This document shows positions 8,618-18,083 of a stretch of 64,000 nt of DNA, piece by piece. Position 1 is the stretch's first letter. Every line of letters starts with the position of its first letter. A program made the translations under genes and the position numbers. The notes under the pieces were generated by a model. The model was not told where the DNA came from. It worked only from the letters and a program-made list of their open reading frames with translations, and ran no database searches. The stretch comes from Desulfovibrio gilichinskyi. Its GTDB lineage: Bacteria > Desulfobacterota > Desulfovibrionia > Desulfovibrionales > Desulfovibrionaceae. The DNA lies in NCBI RefSeq assembly GCF_900177375.1, contig NZ_FWZU01000005.1, positions 1 to 64,000 of the forward strand. Reading direction: 5' to 3'.

Positions 8618-9649
8618 TTAAGTATAAAATTTAAATATATCTTCATTACTGAAGCTACTGTTGTCTGGGGTAATTTTAAATTGTGCGTAGAGCGGCTTAA
8701 GAGAACCTTTATGCCCCCAGAATTCTCCAGAGTATTTCGATGGAATAACAATTTTTTTTAATTTTGAATTTAAAGAAGCTAAATTTTTTAAAATAAATAA
8801 ATATAGTGCTTTAGATCGTATTATCTGCCCAAGCGCAGGGTGCGCTGGGCCTGCTATTATATTACTTTGAAATCCATCCTCAGAAGCAACTCCTAATCTG
8901 ATGACATGAATTTTATGAGTCCAAAGTTTTAATAGTGCGGTTGACAGCTCTTCTTCTGTTTTTTCTAAACTCCAAGGGGCGTATTTGCCTGCGTTGTATA
9001 GTTTCTCTAGCGCAGTCCCTTTTACAGTGAGGCAGGGGTAAATCCTTACAGCATCCGGGGAGAGAGAAATAGTTTTATCAATATCAGTTTGAAAATCACC
9101 CTCTTTGGAACCTGGCAAACCCGGTAAAAGTTGAATGCCAAGGGAAAGTCCGGCTTTTTTGACGGTTTCACATGCTTTGACAGCTGTTTCAGGAGTGTAG
9201 TTTCTACCTGATCTCTTTAGTGTGTGAGCTGAAAAACATTGAATACCGAGTTCAACCATATCCAGTCCGCATTCAGAAAGTGCTTTGAGGCTATCAAAAT
9301 CGATGCAATCCGGTCTGGTGGAGCATCTTACTTTTGTGATGAAACCTTTTTCTTTAAGTTTTTTTGCAGCGTTTAAAAATCGAACCTGCCATTCCATAGG
9401 AAGAGCAGTAAAAGTTCCGCCGAAAAAAGCTAATTCAAGAGGTTTACGGTTTGAATTTGAAAAAAAAGATGGTATTTCTTCGGTAATAGCTTGATATATT
9501 TTGTTTAATCCCTTAGCGGCAGTACCAGTTTGTCTTTCTTGTGAGCAGTATACGCAACGTGCCGGACAGCCCATAAACGGCATAAAGATAGGCCAGATAC
9601 GGGTTTTCGGGCGGTTCGGTTCGGGGTGATTTAGGCGAAGACAACTCAT
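8618..9649 (-). CDS. Radical SAM protein (Elp3/HemN-like fold)
   Basis: A 343-residue protein with a cluster motif CPARCVYC (Cys28, Cys32, Cys35) that ligates the radical-SAM 4Fe-4S cluster. LAFFGGTFTALP, CSTRPDCID, VELGIQCFS and LLPGLPGS are the conserved strands of the Elp3/HemN/YhcC branch. No HemW-specific features or acetyltransferase domain follow, so it is a short radical SAM enzyme of uncertain substrate. The AT-rich 3' end codes a Lys/Phe/Ser-rich tail unlike the core. It is transcribed divergently from the HIT gene, and its stop lies 149 nt before the AhpF-like start in the same direction. Confidence 0.82.
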   Translation of the reverse strand: MSCLRLNHPEPNRPKTRIWPIFMPFMGCPARCVYCSQERQTGTAAKGLNKIYQAITEEIPSFFSNSNRKPLELAFFGGTFTALPMEWQVRFLNAAKKLKEKGFITKVRCSTRPDCIDFDSLKALSECGLDMVELGIQCFSAHTLKRSGRNYTPETAVKACETVKKAGLSLGIQLLPGLPGSKEGDFQTDIDKTISLSPDAVRIYPCLTVKGTALEKLYNAGKYAPWSLEKTEEELSTALLKLWTHKIHVIRLGVASEDGFQSNIIAGPAHPALGQIIRSKALYLFILKNLASLNSKLKKIVIPSKYSGEFWGHKGSLKPLYAQFKITPDNSSFSNEDIFKFYT

Positions 9650-9825
9650 TTTTTCGGGTGTTCCTTAAAAAAAAAGCGTTAATCATACCTTTATTTAATA
9701 AATTAGCTTGATTAAAAAAAGATGGTTAGGTAAATATTTAATAAAATTATCTGTGTGAAGCGAGGTGTACTCGTTTAAGATGATTTCTCTTAACACGCAA
9801 CACATGTATTTCAACATTAATTAAT

Positions 9826-10254
9826 ATGAACAATCAAGACTGTATTTTTTGTAAAATCGTTGCTGGCGATATCCCTTGTTTTAAAATTTATGAAACTGGA
9901 AATATTTTGAGTTTTTTGGATATAGGGCCGGTTAACAAGGGGCATGCTCTGGTTATCCCTAAAAACCATTATAAGAATATTTGGGATTTTCCAGCAGAAC
10001 TCGGGGCGGAAGTTTTGACGGCTGCGCAAGTGGTCGGTGATGCTATTGTTAAAGCTACAGGAGCCGATGGAATGAATATTCTCATGAACAATAACGCCGC
10101 CGCCGGGCAGCTGGTTTTTCATGCTCATTTTCATCTCATCCCTCGTTTTAAAAATGATGGATTTAAGCTTTGGAAACAAAGTGAATATGATAATATGGAT
10201 GAAGCTTCGGCTCTTGCCCAAAAGATAGAAAAGATGATAAGATCAGTAAATTGA
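9826..10254 (+). CDS. HIT family nucleotide-binding protein
   Basis: A 142-residue protein of normal HIT size. The N-terminal CIFCKIVAGDIPCFK (Hint-type, with a CxxC that often binds zinc) and the C-terminal histidine triad HAHFHLIPR are intact, and GHALVIPKNHYKN is the conserved middle segment. HIT proteins hydrolyse nucleoside phosphoramidates or dinucleoside polyphosphates; the physiological substrate is not predictable here. It is transcribed divergently from the radical SAM gene across a 176-nt AT-rich gap and lies 118 nt before the IHF/HU gene. Confidence 0.92.
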   Translation: MNNQDCIFCKIVAGDIPCFKIYETGNILSFLDIGPVNKGHALVIPKNHYKNIWDFPAELGAEVLTAAQVVGDAIVKATGADGMNILMNNNAAAGQLVFHAHFHLIPRFKNDGFKLWKQSEYDNMDEASALAQKIEKMIRSVN

Positions 10255-10372
10255 TAGTTAATTTATCCTAGAGATATCGTTTTAGCTAGTATCGCTGCTG
10301 TAGGAATACAGTGGACAACTTAAAAACCGCCGCCCCTGACCACACAGGGCCGGGGATACCGGAGGAGAGGAA

Positions 10373-10663
10373 ATGGCTAACGGAAACACTCTTACTAAAG
10401 CCAGTGTAGTTGATTACATCTATGAGAAAACCGATCGGAATAGAGCGGAAATCAAAGATCTGGTTGAAAGCATCCTTGACATTATGAAACAGGCTATCAA
10501 AAGCGACCATGCAATGCTGGTCAGCGGTTTTGGAAAGTTTGAAGCTTATGACAAGAATGCAAGAAAAGGGCGCAACCCTCAGACGAATGAATCAATAACC
10601 TTGCCGGCGCGCAAAGTTGTTGTTTTCAGACTTTCCCGCAAGTTCAGGTCAGAACTTAACTAG
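10373..10663 (+). CDS. HU/IHF family DNA-binding protein (IHF alpha-like)
   Basis: A 96-residue histone-like protein. The N-terminal dimerisation helices (LTKASVVDYIYEKTDRNRAEIKDLV) are followed by the beta arm VSGFGKFEAYDKNARKGRNPQT, which carries the Pro that intercalates DNA. The closing ARKVVVFRLSRKFR is present. IHF bends DNA and assists recombination, replication and sigma-54 promoters; several such promoters are suspected nearby. The start is set by GGAGGAGAGG just before the ATG. A GC-rich inverted sequence (CCCCTGACC...GGCCGGGG) lies in the leader. It ends at an imperfect terminator at 10714-10744. Confidence 0.93.
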   Translation: MANGNTLTKASVVDYIYEKTDRNRAEIKDLVESILDIMKQAIKSDHAMLVSGFGKFEAYDKNARKGRNPQTNESITLPARKVVVFRLSRKFRSELN

Positions 10664-10713
10664 CAACCGTTTTTTCAGCTGCTGGTAGGCGGTCTTGCCT
10701 CTTACAATTGAAT

Positions 10714-10744
10714 AAGGGTCCCGAACTAATAATTCGGGCCCCTT
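10714..10744. terminator. Hairpin terminator between ihf-like gene and rlpA
   Basis: A 12-bp stem with one mismatch (AAGGGTCCCGAA with TTCGGGCCCCTT) and a 7-nt loop between two convergent genes. The T tract after it is weak on the plus strand. Confidence 0.65.
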
Positions 10745-10759
10745 AACTTGTTGCTTTTT

Positions 10760-11629
10760 CTATTCAGTAACGATGAATAAGTCTGAAAATTCATTTCTAA
10801 GAGAATTCAAAGCCTCTTCTGCTGCGTTAAGTGAAGCAAAATGTCCTGCCTGAACTCTTATATACGTTGCACCGTTCACAGTGACTTCCATCATTCTTGA
10901 TTCATTGTAGCCTTCCTTGCGAAGACTTTCCAGAATGGACTCAGCGCGGTCCTGTTCAGTAAACGAACCAACTTGAATGAAGTAGCTTGCATTCTGTGCA
11001 GGTGTTTCTGTCATAAAAATATCAGCAACTGCAGGTTCAGCCAGCAACGTTTCTTCCCGCACCGCGGAAGCAAGAGGAGCCGCTGTTGAGGCTACTATTT
11101 CAGACGCGTTCATCGGTTCCGCATTAACATCATTAATGGAGCGGAGTTCTACGCTGGTAATCCCTTTATTGCTGATTCCGAGTTTTGATGCGGCTGCGTA
11201 GGAAAGGTCTATAATTCTTCTGTCCGGGTCGGCAAACGGACCGCGGTCATTAACGCGTACAATAACTTTTTTGCCGGTTTGAAGGTCGGTAACTTCCACC
11301 ATGCTGCCCATCGGCAGAGTTCGGTGCGCTGCGGTCATTGCATACATATTGTAAGTTTCACCGTTGGCGGTAGTGCGACCATGAAAATCATCTCCATACC
11401 ATGAGGCAAGCCCGACAGCTTTATATCCCTTGGAAGTGAGGTGCGGTACGTAAGTTCGTCCGTCAATCGTGTAAGGATCAATTTTCAGCACTGGATTAAC
11501 TCTGTTCGGAGTATCCCTGTGCACAATTTTAGGTTGTGACAGCGGCCGTGAAGAGTGGATTATCTTTTTAGCACAACCTGCTGTGAAAAGAAGCAGTACC
11601 GCAGAAAAGCAGACTATAAAATTTTTCAT
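10760..11629 (-). CDS. rlpA: RlpA-like septal lytic transglycosylase lipoprotein with SPOR domain
   Basis: A 289-residue lipoprotein. The signal peptide ends in the lipobox FTAGC with the lipidated Cys at position 19 and Ala at +2, which favours the outer membrane. Residues ~70-170 are the double-psi beta-barrel RlpA domain (GLASWYGDDFHGRTTANGE, AHRTLPMG, VRVNDRGPF, IIDLSYAAA), with the glycan-cleaving core conserved. Residues ~215-285 form a SPOR domain (YFIQVGSFTEQDRAESI), which binds denuded septal peptidoglycan. Role: daughter-cell separation or septal wall remodelling. It converges on the IHF-like gene. The next gene upstream on this strand, a LysM lipoprotein, shares the CAKK lipoprotein start but has its own terminator. 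Confidence 0.92.
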   Translation of the reverse strand: MKNFIVCFSAVLLLFTAGCAKKIIHSSRPLSQPKIVHRDTPNRVNPVLKIDPYTIDGRTYVPHLTSKGYKAVGLASWYGDDFHGRTTANGETYNMYAMTAAHRTLPMGSMVEVTDLQTGKKVIVRVNDRGPFADPDRRIIDLSYAAASKLGISNKGITSVELRSINDVNAEPMNASEIVASTAAPLASAVREETLLAEPAVADIFMTETPAQNASYFIQVGSFTEQDRAESILESLRKEGYNESRMMEVTVNGATYIRVQAGHFASLNAAEEALNSLRNEFSDLFIVTE

Positions 11630-11789
11630 TTGATCCTCCGGAAAAGAAAAAAAGTTATTTCCAATGTACAGCTTAGCTTATCTTATTCAGGACAAAGGTT
11701 TATGTTTCATAATTGCTGTATCTACTTAAGTCCAGCCTGACAGGCTGCAAAAGTTTAAGTTTATATTATTGTGTGGCTATAAAACAGAG

Positions 11790-11822
11790 AAACCCGGTTT
11801 CCGTTTAACGGAAACCGGGTTT
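11790..11822 (-). terminator. Intrinsic terminator after LysM lipoprotein
   Basis: Perfect 14-bp stem AAACCCGGTTTCCG (11790-11803) with its complement at 11809-11822, and a 5-nt loop. On the minus strand it lies 28 nt after the LysM gene and is followed by a T-rich stretch. Confidence 0.85.
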
Positions 11823-11850
11823 TACCAACAGAATAAAAGCTATCTTCGAA

Positions 11851-12321
11851 TTAGAGATAACCGAGAGCTGCTTTCATTTCGCCTGGGACAACTGCGTCCT
11901 GCTTAGGCTCAAGAGCTTTCCAAGAAGCACCTGCTTCTTTGCGAGCTGCTTTAACTTCATCAAGGCTGTAACCAGTGCGGGGAACTTCAAGAGTCTGTCC
12001 TGCATAAATCAGGTCAGGGTTCTTGATCTGATCTCTGTTTGCTTTATAGATGAGCGGCCACATGAAAGGATCATTGTAAACCTGCTGGTATTCAGCGATC
12101 CACCAAAGGCATTCACCTTTTGTAACAACATGAGAAGTAGGAAGCTTACTGTATTCAGCTTCATAAATTTCCATTGGAGTCGGAGGCACTGCTTGATCCT
12201 CAGTAACTACAACTTCAGTTTCCTCAACTACAACAACATCATCCTGGGCAACCTGTTTTTTAGCACAGCCTACTGACAACATCAGGCAAACAACTGCGGC
12301 TAGCAAAATAAGTTTTTTCAT
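11851..12321 (-). CDS. LysM-domain lipoprotein
   Basis: A 156-residue protein with a lipoprotein signal (LSVGC, Cys19, then AKKQ). A Val/Glu/Asp-rich linker (residues ~28-50) is followed by a LysM domain at ~57-112 (HVVTKGECLWWIAEYQQVYNDP, then IKNPDLIYAGQTLEVPR) that should bind peptidoglycan glycan chains. The short C-terminal segment has no recognised domain. Probably an outer-membrane-anchored wall-binding structural protein. AGAGGAGGCC precedes the start, and the gene is monocistronic with a strong terminator. Confidence 0.88.
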   Translation of the reverse strand: MKKLILLAAVVCLMLSVGCAKKQVAQDDVVVVEETEVVVTEDQAVPPTPMEIYEAEYSKLPTSHVVTKGECLWWIAEYQQVYNDPFMWPLIYKANRDQIKNPDLIYAGQTLEVPRTGYSLDEVKAARKEAGASWKALEPKQDAVVPGEMKAALGYL

Positions 12322-12381
12322 TTTTAGAGGCCTCCTCTACATGATAGAAATTTAAACACGTTTTCTTTAATTTCAATTGAG

Positions 12382-13152
12382 TTAAACTTTAACTCTTTTT
12401 GTCCAATTATCAACTATTTCTTTTTCTTGCAATACATTGTGATTTTTTGGGTTTAATTTATATGCCTGTTTTGTTGCGTCAATCGCTTTTTCCATCCATC
12501 CGCCGAGTCTTAAGCTTCTTGCAGCAAGAACATAAAGCATTTCAGGCTCTTCTGCATAAATTGTTTCTACAAGGTAATCGTATTCGTCGCGGAAAACCTC
12601 TCTTATAAGATGATTTTGTGAGTAAATCAGTCTTCCTAACAATGCATTTTCTTTATGATCTTTAAGAAATATAGGCAAAAGTTTTCTGCATCTGGCTATA
12701 ATAAATCTGATGCGGCTGATTTCACGCTCCATACTTTCTTCAGTTTGTTCAACAACTTGAACAAAATCCTGTCCGATTGAAGATTCAGGCAGAGCAATAT
12801 CTTTTCCTCTCAGGTTGGAAAAAAGAGGAGCATAGTTTAAATTTTGATAAGAATCCTCTCTGAGCTTGAAGGCTTCGTGGAAAATATATCCCAGCCCCCA
12901 ATCCAGAAACCTGCCGGACAGCGGATCTTCAGGCGTATTGCGGAAAAGTAGATGGGCAGTGTCTTTGAGCCGCCAAAGAAGACCTTTATTCATTGCTGTT
13001 CCGATCAAATCGTTCAGAACTTCAAAACTTACGCTGCGTTCCCTGTCGAAAGTTTCAAACTGTTCTTCTAGAGCACTGCCTGCCAGACAGAAATCCCTAA
13101 ATGTGTCGCGAACAAATTCCGGCATTTTCGCCTGTATCCATGAGTTGGACAT
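12382..13152 (-). CDS. Conserved-looking hypothetical protein with C-terminal TPR-like repeat
   Basis: A 256-residue soluble helical protein with no signal peptide. The C-terminal ~55 residues (MLYVLAARSLRLGGWMEKAIDATKQAYKLNPKNHNVLQEKE) have the spacing of a tetratricopeptide repeat; the rest is not recognised. It lies 25 nt downstream of the Lon-like protease gene in the same direction, so the two are probably co-transcribed and the protein may be an adaptor or substrate-related partner. That link is inference from position only. AGGAGG precedes the ATG at good spacing. Confidence 0.75.
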   Translation of the reverse strand: MSNSWIQAKMPEFVRDTFRDFCLAGSALEEQFETFDRERSVSFEVLNDLIGTAMNKGLLWRLKDTAHLLFRNTPEDPLSGRFLDWGLGYIFHEAFKLREDSYQNLNYAPLFSNLRGKDIALPESSIGQDFVQVVEQTEESMEREISRIRFIIARCRKLLPIFLKDHKENALLGRLIYSQNHLIREVFRDEYDYLVETIYAEEPEMLYVLAARSLRLGGWMEKAIDATKQAYKLNPKNHNVLQEKEIVDNWTKRVKV

Positions 13153-13177
13153 AGGAGGTTCCTATACTTTAAATTGT

Positions 13178-15592
13178 TTATATTGATTTACATTCCGACC
13201 TGCGTGCTATTTCGGCAAGCTCTGCAAGTCGGTCATCAGCTTTACGGTAAAGAGATCCTAAAGGAAATTTCCTGCCGTGGCTGATTTTACCAATTTTAAC
13301 ACCGGTTAAGATTGATAAAGCTTCTTCAATGGTTTTTACCGGATAAATATGAAATTTACCCTGCTCTACAGCTTCGACAATTTCATGTCTGAGCATGAGG
13401 TTTACTACATTATCAGCCGGAATCAAAACACCTTGTTCACCACTGAATCCTCGGCGGCGGCAGACTTCATAGAATCCTTCGATTTTCCGGTTAACTCCGC
13501 CCACAGCCATGATAGAACCTGTCTGACTGACAGCTCCGGTGAATGCGTAGTTAAATTTAATGGGCACTCCAGAAAGAGCCGAAAGCAGTGTCGCCAGTTC
13601 TGCTCCGGATGCGGAGTCGCCTTCGATTCCGGCGTAGCTTTGTTCAAAGCAAAGACTTCCAGTCAGAACAATGGGCTTATCCTGTGCAAAAAGCCCGACA
13701 AGGTAGCTTTTAATGATCATCATACCTTTTGTATGAATGGGACCGCCCATGCGTGCTTCACGCTCAAGGTCGATAATGCCGCCATGACCAACGCCGACGG
13801 TACATGAAATCTGATGCGGCAGGCCGAATTCGTAGTCGCCGAACATTGTTACAGACAACCCGTTGGCACGGCCGACACCCTTGCCGGATGTTTCAACTTT
13901 AATAACTTCACGGTCGTATTCGGTCATGAATTCATCTTCGTAAAGATTTGATCTGTAATCGCGCATTTCTATAGCTTCATTTAATGATTCGCGGTCAACG
14001 ATTTTTTTACCGTCAAGCACTGCTAAAGCTGAAGCTTCAACCATTACTTCTTTCATGAACGGGATACCGAGTGAAATTCTTTTCTGATCTTCCGCAAGTC
14101 TGCTTGAGTAGTCTACTAAACCGGCAAGAGCTTCTCTGTTGAACGGGATAAGTTTAGTATCATGAATAACTTTCCCCAGTACTTCAACAAAGCGGCGGAT
14201 ATTGGCAGCATTTCTCTCTGCAGTAAGTTGCATGTGAGCTTTAAGCTTGAAATATTTTCCAAATCTTTCATCATTATAAAGCAGGATCTCATAAGTTTCT
14301 TCAGATCCTATTAAAATAACGGTCAACTCAAGCGGGATAGGTTCCGGTTCGAGTGATTTTGTCCGGATCTGATCACCGTCACCGGGATCTTCCAGTTTTG
14401 CTTTTCCGGTGCGCAATGCTCTAAGCAGTCCTTCCCATGAAGAAGGATTTGTCAGAACATCCTCCGCATACATAATAAGATAACCGTGGTTAGCCTTATG
14501 AATAGCTCCGGCTCTGATAAGAGTGAAATCTGTATACAGAGCACCCATTTCAGATTCGCGGTCAATACTGCCGAGAAGATTGAAAGCCGTCGGATGATCA
14601 GCCATAACGACAGGGGCTCCCTTCGTTGTGCTGTTATCAACCAAAAGATTAACATCAAAGCGTGAAAAAAGATCTTCAGTCGGCGAAGAGTCAGGAATAT
14701 GCAGCCCTGTAGGCAAAGCTATAGGCTGAGCTTCTTTCGCCATGAAAAGGTCAATGTTGTCGAGTAGTTCTTCTTCAACATCTTCCAGATATGTTTTAAT
14801 TTTTTCATACTGGTTAAAATTTTTATGCAGCGGAGCCATAATATCTTTTAGCAGCTCTTTTGCAGAGTCCTGATGAAGTTTACGTTCATCTTTGCGGAAT
14901 CCTTCCTCGGTTTTGCTTATTTGGCGCAGAATAGTTGTTACTTCTGCAAGCAGATCATCTGCCGAGTTGCGAAGAGTTTTTTTAAACTCCTGATCAAGTC
15001 TTTCGAATTCTTCATCGCTTAAAATACGGCCTTCTATGAGCGGGATCAATGTCAGCCCGTCATGATCGTCAACCTCAAGGCTGAAACCATTTCTTTTTGC
15101 GAGCTCTTCCATGTCAGAGACCAGATCATCACGTTCATCCTGGAATGTCCGCGAAATTCGCTCGTGAGCTTTCAAATGAGGCTCGCGCTCAAACCACGCC
15201 GGAAGCTTCTCTTTGATGAGTGTAACTGCGTCAGACAAGGTTGTTTTAAATTTTTTGCCGTTGCCTGCGGGTAGAGAAACGGCAATAGGCTTATCCTCAT
15301 CAGCAAAATTATATAAATAAAGCTGATCTGGAGGAACAGGCTGCTTGGCGGCTCTCAGTTCAAAATATTCGCGGGCGAAATAGCTTCTGCCTAAATTGGA
15401 TTCACCTGAAAGATATACGTTATGACAGCTTCCTGATATAGCGAGAGCCATCCGGAAAGCTTGTAATGCTCTAGGCTGAAAAGGATCGTATGTCCCTGTC
15501 GTAATGGGTATTTCTGAGCTGTCGGCAAACTGGATTTTTTCCGGGTCCAGTTTTGATCTAAGCTTTGAAGGTGATAGCTGTTTTGCAGTCAT
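13178..15592 (-). CDS. Lon-family ATP-dependent protease (AAA_32 / LonB-like)
   Basis: An 804-residue protein. The N-terminal half has an AAA-type P-loop region reading GESNLGRS, where Lys of the Walker A motif is replaced by Arg, and long coiled-coil segments (~150-290). The C-terminal Lon protease domain (~590-780) carries the Ser-Lys dyad: Ser in EGDSASGAE and Lys in GGVNRKIEGFYE. It has no N-terminal Lon substrate domain, as in the AAA_32 group. Likely cytoplasmic protein quality control. The ATG at 15592 is preferred over one 45 nt upstream because AGGGA precedes it and nothing precedes the earlier one. Upstream lies the 383-nt region shared with the F0 operon; the TPR-like gene follows. 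Confidence 0.9.
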   Translation of the reverse strand: MTAKQLSPSKLRSKLDPEKIQFADSSEIPITTGTYDPFQPRALQAFRMALAISGSCHNVYLSGESNLGRSYFAREYFELRAAKQPVPPDQLYLYNFADEDKPIAVSLPAGNGKKFKTTLSDAVTLIKEKLPAWFEREPHLKAHERISRTFQDERDDLVSDMEELAKRNGFSLEVDDHDGLTLIPLIEGRILSDEEFERLDQEFKKTLRNSADDLLAEVTTILRQISKTEEGFRKDERKLHQDSAKELLKDIMAPLHKNFNQYEKIKTYLEDVEEELLDNIDLFMAKEAQPIALPTGLHIPDSSPTEDLFSRFDVNLLVDNSTTKGAPVVMADHPTAFNLLGSIDRESEMGALYTDFTLIRAGAIHKANHGYLIMYAEDVLTNPSSWEGLLRALRTGKAKLEDPGDGDQIRTKSLEPEPIPLELTVILIGSEETYEILLYNDERFGKYFKLKAHMQLTAERNAANIRRFVEVLGKVIHDTKLIPFNREALAGLVDYSSRLAEDQKRISLGIPFMKEVMVEASALAVLDGKKIVDRESLNEAIEMRDYRSNLYEDEFMTEYDREVIKVETSGKGVGRANGLSVTMFGDYEFGLPHQISCTVGVGHGGIIDLEREARMGGPIHTKGMMIIKSYLVGLFAQDKPIVLTGSLCFEQSYAGIEGDSASGAELATLLSALSGVPIKFNYAFTGAVSQTGSIMAVGGVNRKIEGFYEVCRRRGFSGEQGVLIPADNVVNLMLRHEIVEAVEQGKFHIYPVKTIEEALSILTGVKIGKISHGRKFPLGSLYRKADDRLAELAEIARRSECKSI

Positions 15593-15868
15593 ATTATTGT
15601 GTTTCCCTGTATATTCAAATCTTGAGCATAAGCTCATAGGTTTATGTTTACTTTGTTACGGGAGAATTGTCACTTGGCATAAGCAAACAAGTTTGTGAAA
15701 AAATATACAAATGGCTGCACAAATATAAGTTTCTCCAGTTGAATATCAAATGAACAAAGGAAGTTTATATTAAAAATACTTTTGGTAACAGGTTGCAGCG
15801 ACAGGTTGGAGCTGTTTTTTAAAAGATTAAAAAAACTTCTAAAAACAATGCTTCTTGGAAAGAATCCG

Positions 15869-15924
15869 TTGACGCACATCAAAAGATTGTGCTAGACGAA
15901 ACTCACTTGTGAAGGTTTGCGCAA
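15869..15924 (+). promoter_or_regulatory. Candidate F0 operon promoter with Rex-like operator
   Basis: TTGACG (15869-15874) is followed about 18 nt later by a poor -10 (TAGACG). Just downstream, 15907-15924 reads TTGTGA-N6-GCGCAA, 10 of 12 matches to the Rex consensus TTGTGA-N6-TCACAA, at about the expected transcription start. A second weaker match, TTGTGA-N6-ATACAA, lies at 15693-15710. Both are in the 383-nt divergent gap between the Lon-like gene and the F0 genes. The rex gene itself is 2.2 kb away. Candidate only. Confidence 0.4.
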
Positions 15925-15975
15925 GGTCAGTTTGCGTCACAAGCCGCATCTCAAGTCGACAGGAAAAGTAGAACA

Positions 15976-16248
15976 ATGTTCGCGTTCAAAGGAAATAAAG
16001 AAGCTCTGGATCTACTCGGCAATGCCGCGACAATCGGAATCCATCTTGTTTGTTCTACTTTTGTTGGGATGGCTATGGGGTGGTATCTTGATAAATGGTT
16101 GGGAACAAAGCCTTGGTTTCTTCTTATTTTCTTGTTATTTGGAATTGTTGCCGGCTTCAAGAATGTTTACGATGAAGTCCAGCGCATTCTAAAAAAGGAT
16201 CAGGGGATAGGTCCTAAAAATGACGATGAAAATAAACCAAAAGATTGA
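15976..16248 (+). CDS. AtpZ/AtpI family F0-associated membrane protein
   Basis: A 90-residue protein with two membrane segments (IGIHLVCSTFVGMAMGWYLD and PWFLLIFLLFGIVAGFKNVYDEV), the AtpZ/AtpI family signature. A charged C-terminal tail follows. Members help assemble the c-ring or transport Mg2+/Ca2+ at the F0 complex. It is the first gene of the F0 operon and overlaps the next gene by 29 nt, suggesting translational coupling. Confidence 0.85.
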   Translation: MFAFKGNKEALDLLGNAATIGIHLVCSTFVGMAMGWYLDKWLGTKPWFLLIFLLFGIVAGFKNVYDEVQRILKKDQGIGPKNDDENKPKD

Positions 16249-16645
16249 AACATTTCTCCACAGGCGAGGCTTTACTCATCCGGACGTACGCAGTTTGGTA
16301 CGCAACCAGTTGTATCTTACTGCCGGAGCATTTCTTTTTGCTGCTGTAGCCTTCGGGTTTGCCCATTGGGCATTGGCTTTAGCAGCCGGAACGGCTCTGA
16401 CTACGTTCAATTTCTGGTCGCTGGCTAAATTTGGTCAGCATCTGGCGTATATGCGCAGGGGCGCGGTGGTGTCTTTGCTGGTTCGTTTCTACGGGCGGAT
16501 GATTTTATCCGGACTGGTCATATATGGACTTATCGTCTGGGGGCAGTGTTCAATCACCGCTCTTTTGATCGGGCTCAGCTCCGTAGTAGTGAATGCAATA
16601 TTTTGGGGCGTTGCCGGGTTTCGGCAAAAAGTGAAGGAGGCATAA
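16220..16645 (+). CDS. ATP synthase subunit I (AtpI-like)
   Basis: A 141-residue protein with four membrane segments ([82 protein letters not shown]), matching ATP synthase I proteins that precede atpB and assist c-ring assembly. A start at the second Met (16226) is equally possible; both overlap the preceding gene. Five nt separate it from atpB. Confidence 0.8.
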   Translation: MTMKINQKIETFLHRRGFTHPDVRSLVRNQLYLTAGAFLFAAVAFGFAHWALALAAGTALTTFNFWSLAKFGQHLAYMRRGAVVSLLVRFYGRMILSGLVIYGLIVWGQCSITALLIGLSSVVVNAIFWGVAGFRQKVKEA

Positions 16646-16650
16646 GGATC

Positions 16651-17738
<1,088 letters not shown>

Positions 17739-17762
17739 TTTTAGGATTTGGAAATATTTGAA

Positions 17763-17786
17763 GGGGGTCTTCGGACCTCCTTTTTT
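17763..17786 (+). terminator. Intrinsic terminator after atpE
   Basis: Stem GGGGGTC with GACCTCC (one G-T wobble), TTCG loop and a T6 run at 17781-17786. Confidence 0.88.
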
Positions 17787-17796
17787 CTGTTTATAA

Positions 17797-17814
17797 TTGT
17801 TAATTTTTTCACAT
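17797..17814. promoter_or_regulatory. Candidate Rex operator upstream of rex
   Basis: TTGTTA-N6-TCACAT has 10 of 12 matches to the Rex consensus TTGTGA-N6-TCACAA. It lies just after the atpE terminator, about 270 nt before the rex start, in a 345-nt gene-free stretch that otherwise shows only AT-rich sequence and a five-codon ORF. It fits Rex autoregulation if the promoter is far upstream. Confidence 0.35.
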
Positions 17815-18083
17815 GCTGTTCAGCTTTTGCAGGAAATTTTAATTTGTAATAGTCTGTAATTTAAGAACAATTAAAAAAAATAGTTTTGGGGGTATCGGAA
17901 ACAGACTGCTATAGTATATAGTCTTTTTCGATTGAAGGTGGTTACTATGGTTGATTTTGACTAATCAGTTAATAATTTAAAACCAGATGTGCTAAGGCCG
18001 TTATTGAATCAGCCTTTTGCTGTCTGAGATTCCCAACATTTTATTTTCATGGCTATGCGGGACATGAAAAATAGGTACTTATT

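Noticed and set aside
13349-13807. 152-codon open frame on the plus strand inside the Lon-like gene
   Set aside because: It is antisense to the conserved protease domain, has no ribosome-binding site of note and no recognisable protein features.
15670-15882. 70-codon minus-strand frame in the gap before the F0 genes
   Set aside because: Phe/Asn/Ser-rich translation of AT-rich DNA, no Shine-Dalgarno, and it covers candidate promoter and operator sites.
17947-17964. Five-codon ORF after GAAGGTGG upstream of rex, possible leader peptide
   Set aside because: Too short, no attenuator hairpin follows and no runs of a regulatory amino acid.
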